A stretch of 64,000 nucleotides of DNA, from the NCBI RefSeq assembly GCF_014287585.1, contig NZ_JACOOJ010000014.1:44750-108749 (forward strand), given 5' to 3'. Positions 52,505 through 61,679 of this stretch are shown piece by piece (position 1 is the stretch's first letter; each line of letters begins with the position of its first letter). Under the pieces are notes generated by a model. That model was not told the origin of the DNA and ran no database searches. It saw nothing but the letters and a program-made list of their open reading frames with translations. The position numbers and the translations under genes were made by a program. This DNA is from Parabacteroides hominis (GTDB taxonomy: Bacteria > Bacteroidota > Bacteroidia > Bacteroidales > Tannerellaceae).

Positions 52505-55500
52505 TTAAAATTCTATATTAACACCAATAACTGCCTGTCTCATGGTCGGGTAGGTCAACTGATCCAGTTCGGGATCGATGCCTTTGTAGCTTGTGAACGT
52601 AAAGAAGTTTTCCAAGCTCCCGTAGATACGCAATTTCTGTAATTGAATCTTGCTCAGCAAATGCTTCGGGATACTGTATCCTAACTGGATGTTCCGTATC
52701 TTCAGATAATTTTTATTCTGTATCCACAGCGTGTTTGCCTGGTTGTTGATGGCGTTCTGGTAGGTCAAACGCGGATATTTGGCGTTTGTCATGCCTTCCG
52801 CCCAGCTATTTTCGGCGATCTCTTTCGTGATCTGGTAGCCTCTCTGTACGCTTGTGCTGAAGTATTTCTCATTCAGATACCCTTTTGCACCGGCTACGCC
52901 CTGCATGAAGATCGAGAAGTCGATTCCTTTGTAAGCGGCAGACAATGTCAGGCCGAATGTATGTTTCGGGATCGTGCTGCCTACAACTTTGCGGTCTTTG
53001 TTCGGGTCGATGATACCGTCTCCATCCTGGTCTTTGAACAAGATATCCCCTTTGCCCGGAGTCGCTCCCAGTTTGCTGAATGCGTCCGGATTCTTGGCGA
53101 TCATGTTGTTGACGATTGCCAAGTCTTCGTCTGTCTGGATGATACGGTCTGCTTCGTACATGTACATCGAACCGATGGCTTCGCCTTCTTTGGTCATATA
53201 GATTCCGTCCAAACTATAATCTTTGCCCTTGAATTTGTCCACATTATTCGTGACATACATATAGTTTCCGTTGATGCTGTAGCTGAAATCGTTGATCTGG
53301 TCTCTCCAACCTAAAGACAGTTCGATACCCTTATTGGTAACCTGTGCTGCATTGGAGGTCGGAGTCGAGGCTGCACCGTGCACCAATGGAGACGGCAGTT
53401 GGATCAAGATTCCTTCTGTCTGCTTGTTGAACCAGTCGAATGTTCCGTACAAACGGTTGTTCAGAACACCGAAATCGAAACCGATATCGGTTACTTTGGT
53501 CTTTTCCCAAGTCAGGTTGGCATTTGCCAGTGCGGTAATGGACCAACCGGTGTTGACCGCGTTATTCAGGATGTAATTAGCTGCTCCATAGCTGGAAATA
53601 GCAGAATAGTTGCCAACCGAGTTATTACCCAATGCACCGTAAGAAGCACGAATCTTCAGATTGTCGAGCCATTCGGCATCTTCCATGAAAGCTTCCTGGT
53701 CGATACGCCATGCCAGTGATCCGGAAGGGAAGTAACCCCAGCGGTGGTCGGACAGGAAACGGGAGGAACCGTCGGAACGAAGGTTGAACTCGGCCAGATA
53801 TTTATTTTCCCAGTCCAGGTTGATACGTCCGAAGTAGGAACGCATCACCCATTGGGTACGGTTACCGTTTGCACTGATTTCACCGTTTGCGGCATCTAAT
53901 ACGCTTCCATTGGGAACAGTCAGGTCCTTGCGGCTGACGGTGTGCCATTCATACTGGTATTGTTCCTGGCTTGCGCCCGCCATTACTTGTAATCCCAGGC
54001 GGTCATCCAGAAAACGATGGTTGTAGTTGGCTACGACGTCCATGTAGTTGCGTTCGCGGTCATATTGCTTTTGAGTGATATAACTTTGTCCTTCGCCGTA
54101 AAACATGATCTGGTTCGTTCCGAAATTCCATATATCGTTGAAAACAGGCATTGTCTTCACGCTTTGTCCGGTATATTCATACGAGTAAGATCCTGTAACC
54201 GATAAATCCTTGATCGGTTGCAAAGTGATGAAAAAGCGGGATTTAACATTGCGGGTGATGTTGCTTCCTGTCGTGGAGTTCAGAGCCAACCGGATATTGT
54301 TTCCGGATTCGGACACGTCGTCTTCCGGGTTCTGGATACCTCCGTAACGTCCGTCATGCTTCAGGATCATGGCGGGAGAAGTCGCCCAGCCCCAGGTGAA
54401 TGCTCCGACAGAGGCTTGTTCGCCTGCTTCGGTAGCAGTTTGTCCGGCATTTCCCGGATCGGCTTTACCAACAAAACCGCTGGCATTGATACCCATCTTC
54501 AACCAGGAGGTCAGCTGGGCGGTAATGTTCGTGCGGGCATTGTATTTGCGGTAACCGGCATTTTCCAATACTCCCGGATTATCGAAATAACCGAAAGCGC
54601 CGTAAAACTGGATTTTGTCCGTACCTCCGCTCATGGACAGGTTATGCTGGGTTCCTACGCCGTTCTGGAAAGCCGCGTCGATCCAGTTCGTGTTCGGATA
54701 TTTCAGCGGGTTTTGCCCGTTGTCGCTTCTCCATTCGGAAATAGCCGTGGAACTGTACGGGGTAGCCATGTCGCTGTTTACATATCCACTATTGATATAT
54801 TCCATATAGTCCGCATAGTTGCTTACAGGGTCTAATACTCCCGGACGGATGCTCTGGAAAGATACATATCCGTTGTAAGAAACTGACAGTTTACCCGATT
54901 TACCGGATTTAGTCGTGATCAGGATTACGCCATTGGCGGCACGAGAACCGTAAATAGCGGCTGAAGAGGCATCTTTCAGTACCGAAATATTTTCGATATC
55001 CTGCACGTTCAGGCTGCTCATTTCGCCTTCCATACCGTCGATTATCACCAGCGGGGCGGCATTATTGAGAGTACCCTGCCCGCGAATCAGGATGCTGGCA
55101 TTGTCATCGCCCGGACGGTTGTTGGATGATGTTACTTGCAGACCGGCTGCGACACCGGCCAAGGCGTTTGTCACGTTCGTGATCGGGCGGCTTTCAGCCA
55201 GTTCATTCATATCGACCGAAGCCACCGAACCCGACAGATTGACCTTTTTCTGTGTCCCGAAACCGACCACTACCACTTCTTCCAAAGCCTGGGTATCTTC
55301 TTTCAACTGGACATTGAGAGTCGACTCGTTGCCTAATTTGATACGGCGGGTAGCATATCCGATGTAAGAGATCTGGATGGTTTCGCCCGGAGAGGCAGAC
55401 AGTGAGAAATGGCCGGATCCGTCGGTGATCGTTCCGTTGCTCGTGCCTTCTACGGATACGTTCACGCCGATCAGCGGTTCACCGTATTCGTCGGTGATCG

Positions 55501-55921
55501 TCCCGGTGATTCTCTTGACCGACTGCATGACGACGGGGCTTTCTGTTTTCTCCCCTTTCATCAGCATGATGCTGTTTCCCTGCATGGCATAGACAATATC
55601 GGTGTTCTTGAATATGTTTTGCAGGATGTCTGCAACGGATTGATTGGTTGCATGTACGGAAACCTTACGGGTAAGGTCTACTTCGTTCTTATTAAATATA
55701 AACAGGTAATCCGTTTGCTGTTCGATTTGATTGATCAGCACCTGGATATTTATGTTTTCGCTGTTGATGGAAACTTTGGCAACTTGCGAGCTGGCTTCCG
55801 TAGCGAATAGCCCCGTTATGAAAATGAAGAGAGATGCAAAGGTTATTTTCATAATGCGCAATATATGTTTGTTAGTCATTTTTAATGGGATATAGAAATC
55901 CCTGTATAAATTATTTTTCAT
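52505..55921 (-). CDS. STN-containing SusC-type TonB-dependent transporter (locus 2)
   Basis: 1138 residues; starts at codons 15 or 24 (MTNKHIL, MKITFAS) are also possible. After the signal comes a STN domain (VSINSENINIQVLINQIEQQ to ILQNIFKNTDIVYAMQGNSI, residues about 45-125), which passes signals to a FecR anti-sigma factor. Then a carboxypeptidase-like domain (ITGTITDEYGEPLIGVNVSV), plug with GVAAGLQVTSSNNRPGDDN and SSAAIYGSRAANGVILITTK, and barrel ending MRQAVIGVNIEF. The presence of STN and the adjacent fecR/sigma genes mean that substrate binding should turn on this operon. Leader block at 56013-56058 is shared with susC of locus 1. Confidence 0.95.
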   Translation of the reverse strand: MKNNLYRDFYIPLKMTNKHILRIMKITFASLFIFITGLFATEASSQVAKVSINSENINIQVLINQIEQQTDYLFIFNKNEVDLTRKVSVHATNQSVADILQNIFKNTDIVYAMQGNSIMLMKGEKTESPVVMQSVKRITGTITDEYGEPLIGVNVSVEGTSNGTITDGSGHFSLSASPGETIQISYIGYATRRIKLGNESTLNVQLKEDTQALEEVVVVGFGTQKKVNLSGSVASVDMNELAESRPITNVTNALAGVAAGLQVTSSNNRPGDDNASILIRGQGTLNNAAPLVIIDGMEGEMSSLNVQDIENISVLKDASSAAIYGSRAANGVILITTKSGKSGKLSVSYNGYVSFQSIRPGVLDPVSNYADYMEYINSGYVNSDMATPYSSTAISEWRSDNGQNPLKYPNTNWIDAAFQNGVGTQHNLSMSGGTDKIQFYGAFGYFDNPGVLENAGYRKYNARTNITAQLTSWLKMGINASGFVGKADPGNAGQTATEAGEQASVGAFTWGWATSPAMILKHDGRYGGIQNPEDDVSESGNNIRLALNSTTGSNITRNVKSRFFITLQPIKDLSVTGSYSYEYTGQSVKTMPVFNDIWNFGTNQIMFYGEGQSYITQKQYDRERNYMDVVANYNHRFLDDRLGLQVMAGASQEQYQYEWHTVSRKDLTVPNGSVLDAANGEISANGNRTQWVMRSYFGRINLDWENKYLAEFNLRSDGSSRFLSDHRWGYFPSGSLAWRIDQEAFMEDAEWLDNLKIRASYGALGNNSVGNYSAISSYGAANYILNNAVNTGWSITALANANLTWEKTKVTDIGFDFGVLNNRLYGTFDWFNKQTEGILIQLPSPLVHGAASTPTSNAAQVTNKGIELSLGWRDQINDFSYSINGNYMYVTNNVDKFKGKDYSLDGIYMTKEGEAIGSMYMYEADRIIQTDEDLAIVNNMIAKNPDAFSKLGATPGKGDILFKDQDGDGIIDPNKDRKVVGSTIPKHTFGLTLSAAYKGIDFSIFMQGVAGAKGYLNEKYFSTSVQRGYQITKEIAENSWAEGMTNAKYPRLTYQNAINNQANTLWIQNKNYLKIRNIQLGYSIPKHLLSKIQLQKLRIYGSLENFFTFTSYKGIDPELDQLTYPTMRQAVIGVNIEF

Positions 55922-56012
55922 ACATTTATAGCCTTGTATTAGTTAATACTTAAGATAATTAAAATCCTGTCTGGTATTGACTTAGCCGGAGTGTGTCGGT
56001 AGCGCGTTCCGG

Positions 56013-56058
56013 CTTTTTTATGTATTCTTTCCTTTCTCCATAGGCAGCATAGATTTAA
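56013..56058 (-). promoter_or_regulatory. Conserved susC leader block, copy 2
   Basis: Minus strand TTAAATC..TGCCTATGGAGA followed by A/G-rich sequence, matching 38135-38180 in order and spacing. A hairpin (AGCCGGA/TCCGGCT, 55984-56014) lies downstream of it in the leader, which copy 1 lacks. Confidence 0.5.
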
Positions 56059-56076
56059 GATGTTAATAACTCTTGT

Positions 56077-57036
56077 TTATTTTATTATGATTGTACTCTC
56101 CTTGTCGTCTTTTTTCTCGTATTTGAATTTTGTCCTGAGCTGTAAGGTCTTCAGGACATGTTCCACCCCGTCGCTGGTTCGGAATTTGCCGCTGTAGCGC
56201 TGGTTGAGGATTCGGGTGTTTTCAATGATGATGTTGACATCGAAATAGAGTTGCAGCTTCTTGAACAGGTCACTGATCGTGTTGTCGTCAAAGCAAATCA
56301 GCCCTTCTTTCCACAGGAAATAATTGTACTGGGTGATCGGGGAGGTTTTAAGCTGCCCGTGTTCCATGTAGGCCTTTTTGTTGGGTTCCAGGAGGAGATT
56401 GTCCCGGTGGTTGGCCGATTCGATCTGTACCGAACCTTTCAGCAACGCGGTCTCGAAGACGGGATTTCCTTTATAGGCATGGACATTGAACTCCGTACCT
56501 AAAACCTTTATGTCGTACTGCTCGGTCTTGACGATGAACGGTCTGTTTTTGTTGTGGGTCACGTTGAAATAGCCTTCGCCATCCAGCGTGACGCTGCGGT
56601 TATCGCCCTCGAAATGGCTGGGGAAAGTCAGGGTCGTTTTAGCATTCAGCCAGACTTTCGTGCTATCCGACAGTGTCAGTTCGGCACGCTGTCCGGCAGG
56701 AACATAAATCGTTTGCATGATAGCTTCCTGCCGGACAGGTTCCGGCTCCGGTCTGTTATATATGGACACAACTGAAAAAGCAATGGCGAATATGGCGGCT
56801 ATTTTCAGTAGTTCCCGCCCGATCGACCATAATGTCCGGCGTTTCCGTACCTCAGAAATTATTTCTGAGGCAACAGGAGCCGGCTCCTGTTGCCAGATCG
56901 TTATGTTATAGAGTTTGCGTAAGGCGAGATATTCTTCCATATTCTCCTTATCGGCGTCTACCCATCGGGTAACGGCCTCCTTTTCTTCGGGGCTTGCGTC
57001 GCCAATAATATATTTATGTAATATCTCCTTATCCAT
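56077..57036 (-). CDS. FecR anti-sigma factor
   Basis: 319 residues from MDKEILHKYIIGDASPEEKE; the ATG at 57036 has GGAGAG at a proper distance, while the frame open to 57129 lacks support. A cytoplasmic N-terminus (DASPEEKEAVTRWVDADKEN) is followed by one membrane helix (LLKIAAIFAIAFSVVSIY), the FecR domain (YVPAGQRAELTLSDSTKVWL, VTLDGEGYFNVTHNKNRPFI) and a C-terminal DUF4974 segment (DLFKKLQLYFDVNIII). It is anchored in the inner membrane, binds the ECF sigma and releases it when the STN domain of SusC signals. 85 nt downstream of the sigma gene. Confidence 0.93.
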   Translation of the reverse strand: MDKEILHKYIIGDASPEEKEAVTRWVDADKENMEEYLALRKLYNITIWQQEPAPVASEIISEVRKRRTLWSIGRELLKIAAIFAIAFSVVSIYNRPEPEPVRQEAIMQTIYVPAGQRAELTLSDSTKVWLNAKTTLTFPSHFEGDNRSVTLDGEGYFNVTHNKNRPFIVKTEQYDIKVLGTEFNVHAYKGNPVFETALLKGSVQIESANHRDNLLLEPNKKAYMEHGQLKTSPITQYNYFLWKEGLICFDDNTISDLFKKLQLYFDVNIIIENTRILNQRYSGKFRTSDGVEHVLKTLQLRTKFKYEKKDDKESTIIIK

Positions 57037-57121
57037 AATTTTCTCTCCAGGAGGCAGATTTTTCCGCCCTCTTATTAATAAAACGATTCGGAAACGAACA
57101 TCCCTAACCGGAAAACGAAGA

Positions 57122-57682
57122 TTATTCAATTAAAAGTAAAAAAGATAAAACGGGCAGATAATCTTTCAGCCTCAGGCGTAACGGCTTGAGCGCTTTTGTG
57201 ATATGATATTCCACGCCTTTTACCGAGATACCTAACTGTGCTGCAATCTCTTTATTCGATCTGTTCTGGAAACGGCTCATGATGAATATATGGCGTGTCT
57301 GTTCGGGCAGGGTCGCCAGCGTGTCTGCGATAATCTTTTTCACTTCCTCGGAGAATATTTCTTCAGGATCGCATGCCTGCAAGGTGGAGATACGGATTTC
57401 CAGTTCGCGCTGGCTCATGTTGCTCATCGAATGGATGGCTTCTGCCTTGATGGCCTCGTGTTTCAGATGGTCGAGCGATTTGTTTTTGAGGATTGTAAGC
57501 AGCAAGGCATCGGTATAGTCCGTTTCTTTTTCTTTCAGGCTTTCCCATAGCTTGATCAGCGCGTCGGATACAATGTCTTCGGCTACGGATTCATCATGTA
57601 CAAACGATTTCGTAAACAGGAAGGCTTTCCTGTAGTACCGTGTGTATAAAGTATTAAAGCTATGTATTTCCCTATGAGACAT
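57122..57682 (-). CDS. ECF sigma factor of locus 2
   Basis: 186 residues. Region 2: YRKAFLFTKSFVHDESVAED and VSDALIKLWESLKEK; region 4: LPEQTRHIFIMSRFQNRSNK and EIAAQLGISVKGVEYHITKA. This is the RpoE-like group that works with FecR proteins. The C-terminal LKDYLPVLSFLLLIE is unusually hydrophobic. It should direct transcription of susC/susD (52505-55921, 50763-52493) and perhaps more. Confidence 0.93.
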   Translation of the reverse strand: MSHREIHSFNTLYTRYYRKAFLFTKSFVHDESVAEDIVSDALIKLWESLKEKETDYTDALLLTILKNKSLDHLKHEAIKAEAIHSMSNMSQRELEIRISTLQACDPEEIFSEEVKKIIADTLATLPEQTRHIFIMSRFQNRSNKEIAAQLGISVKGVEYHITKALKPLRLRLKDYLPVLSFLLLIE

Positions 57683-57879
57683 TTATTTATATTTGTATTC
57701 CATACGCTTCTGGTAGCAAATATAAATAAAAATATGAGATTGGCGCGAGAAGTGAGATGAAAAGCGGCCCCGCTCTGGTTAAAATTGAATAGAGGTGTGT
57801 TGTTGGCGATAAGTTGAGAAGGGATAAGATGGGCGGGGGCGCTTTCATATGCCTTTTGAGTAGTAAAGTTCGGCGTATT

Positions 57880-57917
57880 AGCCGGTGGCAAGCGGAGGGA
57901 TAGAGCTTGCCACGGCT
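57880..57917 (-). terminator. Hairpin after the fimbrillin gene
   Basis: GTGGCAAGC/GCTTGCCAC perfect 9-bp stem plus outer AGCC/GGCT with one bulge. 40 nt after the fimbrillin stop codon. No U-run, so a weak terminator or RNA-stabilising hairpin. Confidence 0.5.
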
Positions 57918-57957
57918 GTTACACCTAACATAACCAAAACATAAAATAAAACTTACA

Positions 57958-58914
57958 CTACAGAATCATATTTTCCATATTTCCTTCAACGGGAAGCCAT
58001 TCACTGGTACTAACATTTTCGAGAGTGATGTCTTTACCGTTGAAAAGGAGGTCGTATATATATCTTTTCCCTTTTTCCCACTTCGTATCGGCGGGAACTT
58101 TATATTTGAATGTCGTTTCATTGATGGTGAAGAGCACTTCCACATCTCCGTCTGTCCTGATATGCGATGTCGGGATCACCATCAGTTGCTGCGGCTCGTC
58201 CGGTATCTTTTTCAGCATACGCGGAGAGTTCAGCTTCAGACGGGTGGAGGCATTCGTCCCGGCACATCCGCCGATGTTTCCGGTTTTAATATTCATCCTG
58301 CCTCTGAAGCAGAGGGCTGTTCCGCCGGCTTTATTCCCGATCTGGATGGCGTGGAGCAGGAAACAGCCTTCCGTTTCCGGTGTCAGGCGCAACTGGAAGC
58401 TCAGGAGCGAAAGCGTATGATTCATATTGAGCAGCGCGACCGGGGAAATCCGGTTGACCGCCCGTTGTCCGCTGGCCTGTATACCGTACATGTAATCTTT
58501 CGTCAGGGAAGCATCCGGCGATATGCGTACCGGAATATTCTCCGGGTCGAAGTTTACTTGCGATTGATACGGATAATAGGCATAAACGCTGACCGGTTCC
58601 TCACGCAGATAGACTGTGGGTGACTGGCTCCAGTTCAGTTTGTTGTTAACCAAATAGGCTTCAGCCCGTACGTTTTTGTAATCCGGATTGCTATCGTAGA
58701 TATTGCCGGTGTTTTCCGAGACAACATGCAACCCGATAACCGACCCTTTTGTAAATTCTTGCATAAAATTGGGTGACTTTGTTGTCAGCACCTTTGTTAT
58801 TATTCTTAAAGGTTGCTCTTTTATGCCTAAATTTTCAATAAGTCCCGGATCGTAGTCGTTTGTACAGCTAAAAATACTAACCGTCATCATCATAAATAGT
58901 AGTAATTTATCCAT
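57958..58914 (-). CDS. Fimbrillin family lipoprotein
   Basis: 318 residues. The signal has the lipobox IFSC (Cys17). Segments PVYVYAYYPYQSQ-like, ALLNMNHTLSLLSFQLRL and QQLMVIPTSHIRTDGDVEVL are typical of fimbrillin (FimA/Mfa) family proteins, with an N-terminal domain, a middle LNMNHTLSLLSFQL strand and a C-terminal one that contributes a donor strand. It could be a fimbrial tip or stalk protein, or an orphan surface lipoprotein; no usher or minor fimbrial genes are beside it. It is divergent from the AraC regulator. Confidence 0.75.
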   Translation of the reverse strand: MDKLLLFMMMTVSIFSCTNDYDPGLIENLGIKEQPLRIITKVLTTKSPNFMQEFTKGSVIGLHVVSENTGNIYDSNPDYKNVRAEAYLVNNKLNWSQSPTVYLREEPVSVYAYYPYQSQVNFDPENIPVRISPDASLTKDYMYGIQASGQRAVNRISPVALLNMNHTLSLLSFQLRLTPETEGCFLLHAIQIGNKAGGTALCFRGRMNIKTGNIGGCAGTNASTRLKLNSPRMLKKIPDEPQQLMVIPTSHIRTDGDVEVLFTINETTFKYKVPADTKWEKGKRYIYDLLFNGKDITLENVSTSEWLPVEGNMENMIL

Positions 58915-58987
58915 TCTTTGTGTTATTTTTGTGAAATGATTACAGGTGCAAAGATCAGTCAGTTTGGGGAGGTAGAGAGTGCATTCG

Positions 58988-59056
58988 GTATAAAACCACG
59001 ATGAAATCGTATAAAACCGCAGGGTGCAAATTGTCTACAGGCGTCAAATTGTCTAC
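58988..59056. promoter_or_regulatory. Two pairs of direct repeats in the fimbrillin/AraC intergenic region
   Basis: GTATAAAACC at 58988-58997 and 59009-59018 (21 bp apart) and CAAATTGTCTAC at 59027-59038 and 59045-59056 (18 bp apart). A near-copy CAATTTGTTTAC lies further down. Direct repeats one or two helical turns apart suit AraC-type binding. Confidence 0.55.
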
Positions 59057-59116
59057 TAATGCTTCATATCAACTATTTAATGCTTCAATTTGTTTACTTA
59101 ATACGAGGGATATATT

Positions 59117-60241
59117 ATGTTGGACAAAATTCAGTTTTTATTAAGCTTACAAATCATAGGGTTCTGTATTTTCGGGGGAATCACCCTGTTGCTTCGGGCC
59201 GGTGATAACCGGGCGAAAAAGATTCTGGGATGGGGCATGTTTTTGTGGGCTTTCCTGGCAGTCATCAGATTGTCTGTGAACCTTTATCTGCATGAACCCA
59301 AAGAGGCTTTCCATCCGGATATCCTGATCATGGGCGCTTTGGTGACGGCAACGCTCGCCTGTTATGTGATCGAGGTTTTACGGCCTGGCTATCTTACCTG
59401 CAAACGATCTTTTCTATTTATCAGTCCTGTTATTTTCGGGGGCTTGGCTTATCTGACCTACCGTTTGTCCGGAGGTGAAATTCATACCTATTATTCGGTA
59501 CGTGAGGTGTTTGAATTTTTTAATATGGATGTTTTGCTCCGTATGACGGTCTTTTTGCTGACCTTATTCTATATGGTTTTGCCTGTTTATCTGATAGCAC
59601 GGTACAGTAAAGATTTCAAGGTTTTCTTGGCAGAGAATGTTTCCGATCCGGAAGAATATGATTTGGAATGGTTAAAGAAAACCATGATAATACTAATTGT
59701 CATGTATGGCTTTTATCTTGTTTTATTGCTAACCGATACGCCTTTAATGTATGTGATCGACAAAACGGTACTGCTGTTTGCCTGGTATTATTTCTTCTAT
59801 AAGGCGCTATTCCTGAAGGTCGTTGTCCTGGAACATTCCTTTAAGGACGGATGGGATTTGCCGTATCAGGAGCAGGATGCGGGTGACGATGACGATGAAC
59901 ACAAGATTCTCGGTAAACGCTATGCTGAGGAAGTAAATGCATGGTTTGAAAGAGAAAAACCGTATCTTCGCGAAGATTTACGCCTGACGGATTTGCAACG
60001 GGTCTTTCCTATCAGCCGTTCTTATCTTTCCCAACTGTTTAACCGGGAGCTGGGACAATCGTTTTCCGATTATGTCAACCAGTTCCGGATCGAGGAGAGC
60101 AAACGTCTGATGGAGGCCGAGCCCAATGCCAGTATACAGGAGATTGCCGAACGTTCCGGATTCCATTCGATTAGTACGTTCCGGCGGGCTTTCCAGAAGT
60201 GTACGGGTACGATTCCGTCGGAGTATAAGAATAGCAAGTAA
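59117..60241 (+). CDS. Membrane-anchored AraC family regulator
   Basis: 374 residues. The N-terminal ~250 residues have about seven membrane helices (for example IIGFCIFGGITLLLRA, LFISPVIFGGLAYLTY and MDVLLRMTVFLLTLFYMVL), as in 7TM-receptor-like sensors. The C-terminal ~100 residues form the double helix-turn-helix of AraC/XylS: TDLQRVFPISRSYLSQLFNR and ASIQEIAERSGFHSISTFRR, ending GTIPSEYKNSK. The protein could sense a membrane or periplasmic signal and bind DNA from the membrane. Its binding sites may be the direct repeats at 58988-59056. Divergent to the fimbrillin and 24 nt before an acyltransferase gene, which may be in the same operon. Confidence 0.85.
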   Translation: MLDKIQFLLSLQIIGFCIFGGITLLLRAGDNRAKKILGWGMFLWAFLAVIRLSVNLYLHEPKEAFHPDILIMGALVTATLACYVIEVLRPGYLTCKRSFLFISPVIFGGLAYLTYRLSGGEIHTYYSVREVFEFFNMDVLLRMTVFLLTLFYMVLPVYLIARYSKDFKVFLAENVSDPEEYDLEWLKKTMIILIVMYGFYLVLLLTDTPLMYVIDKTVLLFAWYYFFYKALFLKVVVLEHSFKDGWDLPYQEQDAGDDDDEHKILGKRYAEEVNAWFEREKPYLREDLRLTDLQRVFPISRSYLSQLFNRELGQSFSDYVNQFRIEESKRLMEAEPNASIQEIAERSGFHSISTFRRAFQKCTGTIPSEYKNSK

Positions 60242-60265
60242 ACAAATAACGATCTTTATTCTGCC

Positions 60266-61408
60266 ATGAGCACTGTTCAAACTACTACTGCCAGATCGCA
60301 TATTGTCTGGCTGGATGTTCTTCGTCTTGTCGCAATCCTGATGGTGATTGCCATTCATTGCACCGACCCGTTTAACGCTTCGCCTGAGTCGCGTGCCGAT
60401 CCTGAATTTAATTTCTGGGGTTCTGTTTACGGCTCCATGCTGCGTGCCAGTGTGCCGCTTTTTGTGATGATGACCGGATTCCTTTTGTTGCCTGTCAGGC
60501 AGGAGGCTTCCGCCTTTTATAAGAAACGCATTCCGCGTGTGTTATTTCCATTCCTGATCTGGTCTGTCTTGTTCGATCTGGCGCCCTGGTTTATCCAGTG
60601 GGTGGGAGGCAGTCCGGAACTGGTGACAGACTTTTTCCCTTGGGAGCCGGACCCTTCGGCCTCGTTTGTGGAGGCGTTGAAGACGATTGCTTTGATTCCT
60701 GTCACGTTTACGGTCTATGCGACACCGATGTGGTATATCTATGTGCTGATCGGGCTTTATCTGTATATGCCGGTCTTCTCCGCCTGGGTGGAAAAGGCGT
60801 CGGACAAGGCGAAGCGCGTGTTTCTGACCCTTTGGTTCGTTTCGCTGTTTATCCCTTATCTGACGGAGTTTGTTTCGCGTTACCAGTTCGGAACTTGCTC
60901 TTGGAATTCGTTCGGGTTGTTTTACTATTTTGCCGGTTTCAACGGATATTTGCTGTTAGGGCATTATTTAGGGAAAGGTACAGGCTGGTCGCTCGGCAAG
61001 ACCTTGTCGGTGACGGTTCCGCTGTTCCTGGCAGGCTATTTTATTACATTAGCCGGTTTTCGCTATATGACATCCGATCCGAACGTGAGCGAGGAGGGGA
61101 TGGAGCTGTTCTTTACCTATTGTTCGCCTAACGCGTTGTTGATGACGGCTGCCGTTTTCCTGTTGGTGCAGAAGGTGCGGATTACCTCGCCTGCCATTTG
61201 CCGTGCCCTTGCCAATCTGACCAAATGCGGTTTCGGCTTGTATTGCGTGCATTATTTCTTTGTCGGCCCGTCCTATATGTTCGCGCAGTGGATCGGGACG
61301 CCCGTCCCGGCACTGGTCCCTGTCTCGACCGTTCTGACTTTTACCTGCGCCTGGTCGTTCACTTATCTGGTGAGCAAGTTGCCGCATGCGAAGTATATCA
61401 TCGGGTAA
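60266..61408 (+). CDS. Acyltransferase family 3 membrane protein
   Basis: 380 residues, about ten membrane helices. The signature is near the start: WLDVLRLVAILMVIAIHCTD, with the Arg and the His of Acyl_transf_3 proteins. These enzymes move acyl groups (acetyl, succinyl) onto exported sugars, peptidoglycan or lipids. The exact substrate is unknown. It follows the AraC gene by 24 nt, so it may be co-regulated. No wecH/oafA-type flanking genes are present. Confidence 0.85.
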   Translation: MSTVQTTTARSHIVWLDVLRLVAILMVIAIHCTDPFNASPESRADPEFNFWGSVYGSMLRASVPLFVMMTGFLLLPVRQEASAFYKKRIPRVLFPFLIWSVLFDLAPWFIQWVGGSPELVTDFFPWEPDPSASFVEALKTIALIPVTFTVYATPMWYIYVLIGLYLYMPVFSAWVEKASDKAKRVFLTLWFVSLFIPYLTEFVSRYQFGTCSWNSFGLFYYFAGFNGYLLLGHYLGKGTGWSLGKTLSVTVPLFLAGYFITLAGFRYMTSDPNVSEEGMELFFTYCSPNALLMTAAVFLLVQKVRITSPAICRALANLTKCGFGLYCVHYFFVGPSYMFAQWIGTPVPALVPVSTVLTFTCAWSFTYLVSKLPHAKYIIG

Positions 61409-61458
61409 GGCTGCTTGGCAAGAAACGGGCATTTATGCAAATGATGTTAAATAGACAC

Positions 61459-61487
61459 GCTAAAATGAATAACGTATTCATTTTAGC
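61459..61487. promoter_or_regulatory. 29-bp palindrome before a -7 box
   Basis: Perfect 13-bp arms GCTAAAATGAATA/TATTCATTTTAGC around ACG. It lies 2 nt upstream of a TACTTTTG box (61490-61497), in the position where an activator or repressor would bind; it could also act as a terminator of the acyltransferase gene. Confidence 0.55.
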
Positions 61488-61489
61488 TC

Positions 61490-61497
61490 TACTTTTG
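61490..61497 (+). promoter_or_regulatory. -7 promoter box of the small transcript
   Basis: TACTTTTG, full TAnnTTTG match. Transcription would start near 61505 and run through the 26-codon ORF to the terminator at 61680-61701, giving a transcript of about 200 nt. Confidence 0.5.
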
Positions 61498-61573
61498 TGT
61501 TGTAAAACATAATTCTGCGGTAAAGATGCAGATTTGTTTAGTATAAGTCGTTTTAAACAAGAAGAGAGAAGCT

Positions 61574-61654
61574 ATGAAGAAGGTTTTTAGGAAATGCCTC
61601 AGATGCCTTGAAATATTAGGCGAATATGGAATGCAGAAATATGGTGTGAAATAA
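61574..61654 (+). CDS. Possible 26-residue peptide
   Basis: Starts MKKVFRKCLRCLEILGEYGM, ATG at 61574 preceded by GAGAGAAGCT (SD-like). It is basic at the N-terminus, has a CLRC pair and may be an amphipathic helix. It lies between a strong promoter box and a strong terminator and has no overlap with other genes, which argues for a true small gene. Alternatively the ~200-nt RNA itself is the product. Confidence 0.45.
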   Translation: MKKVFRKCLRCLEILGEYGMQKYGVK

Positions 61655-61679
61655 TAAGAGGTAAATGTGTGTCTGGTAA

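Noticed and set aside
55984..56014. Terminator on the plus strand before fecR (AGCCGGA/TCCGGCT with a T-run)
   Set aside because: No plus-strand gene leads into it; it is more likely a hairpin in the susC leader on the minus strand.
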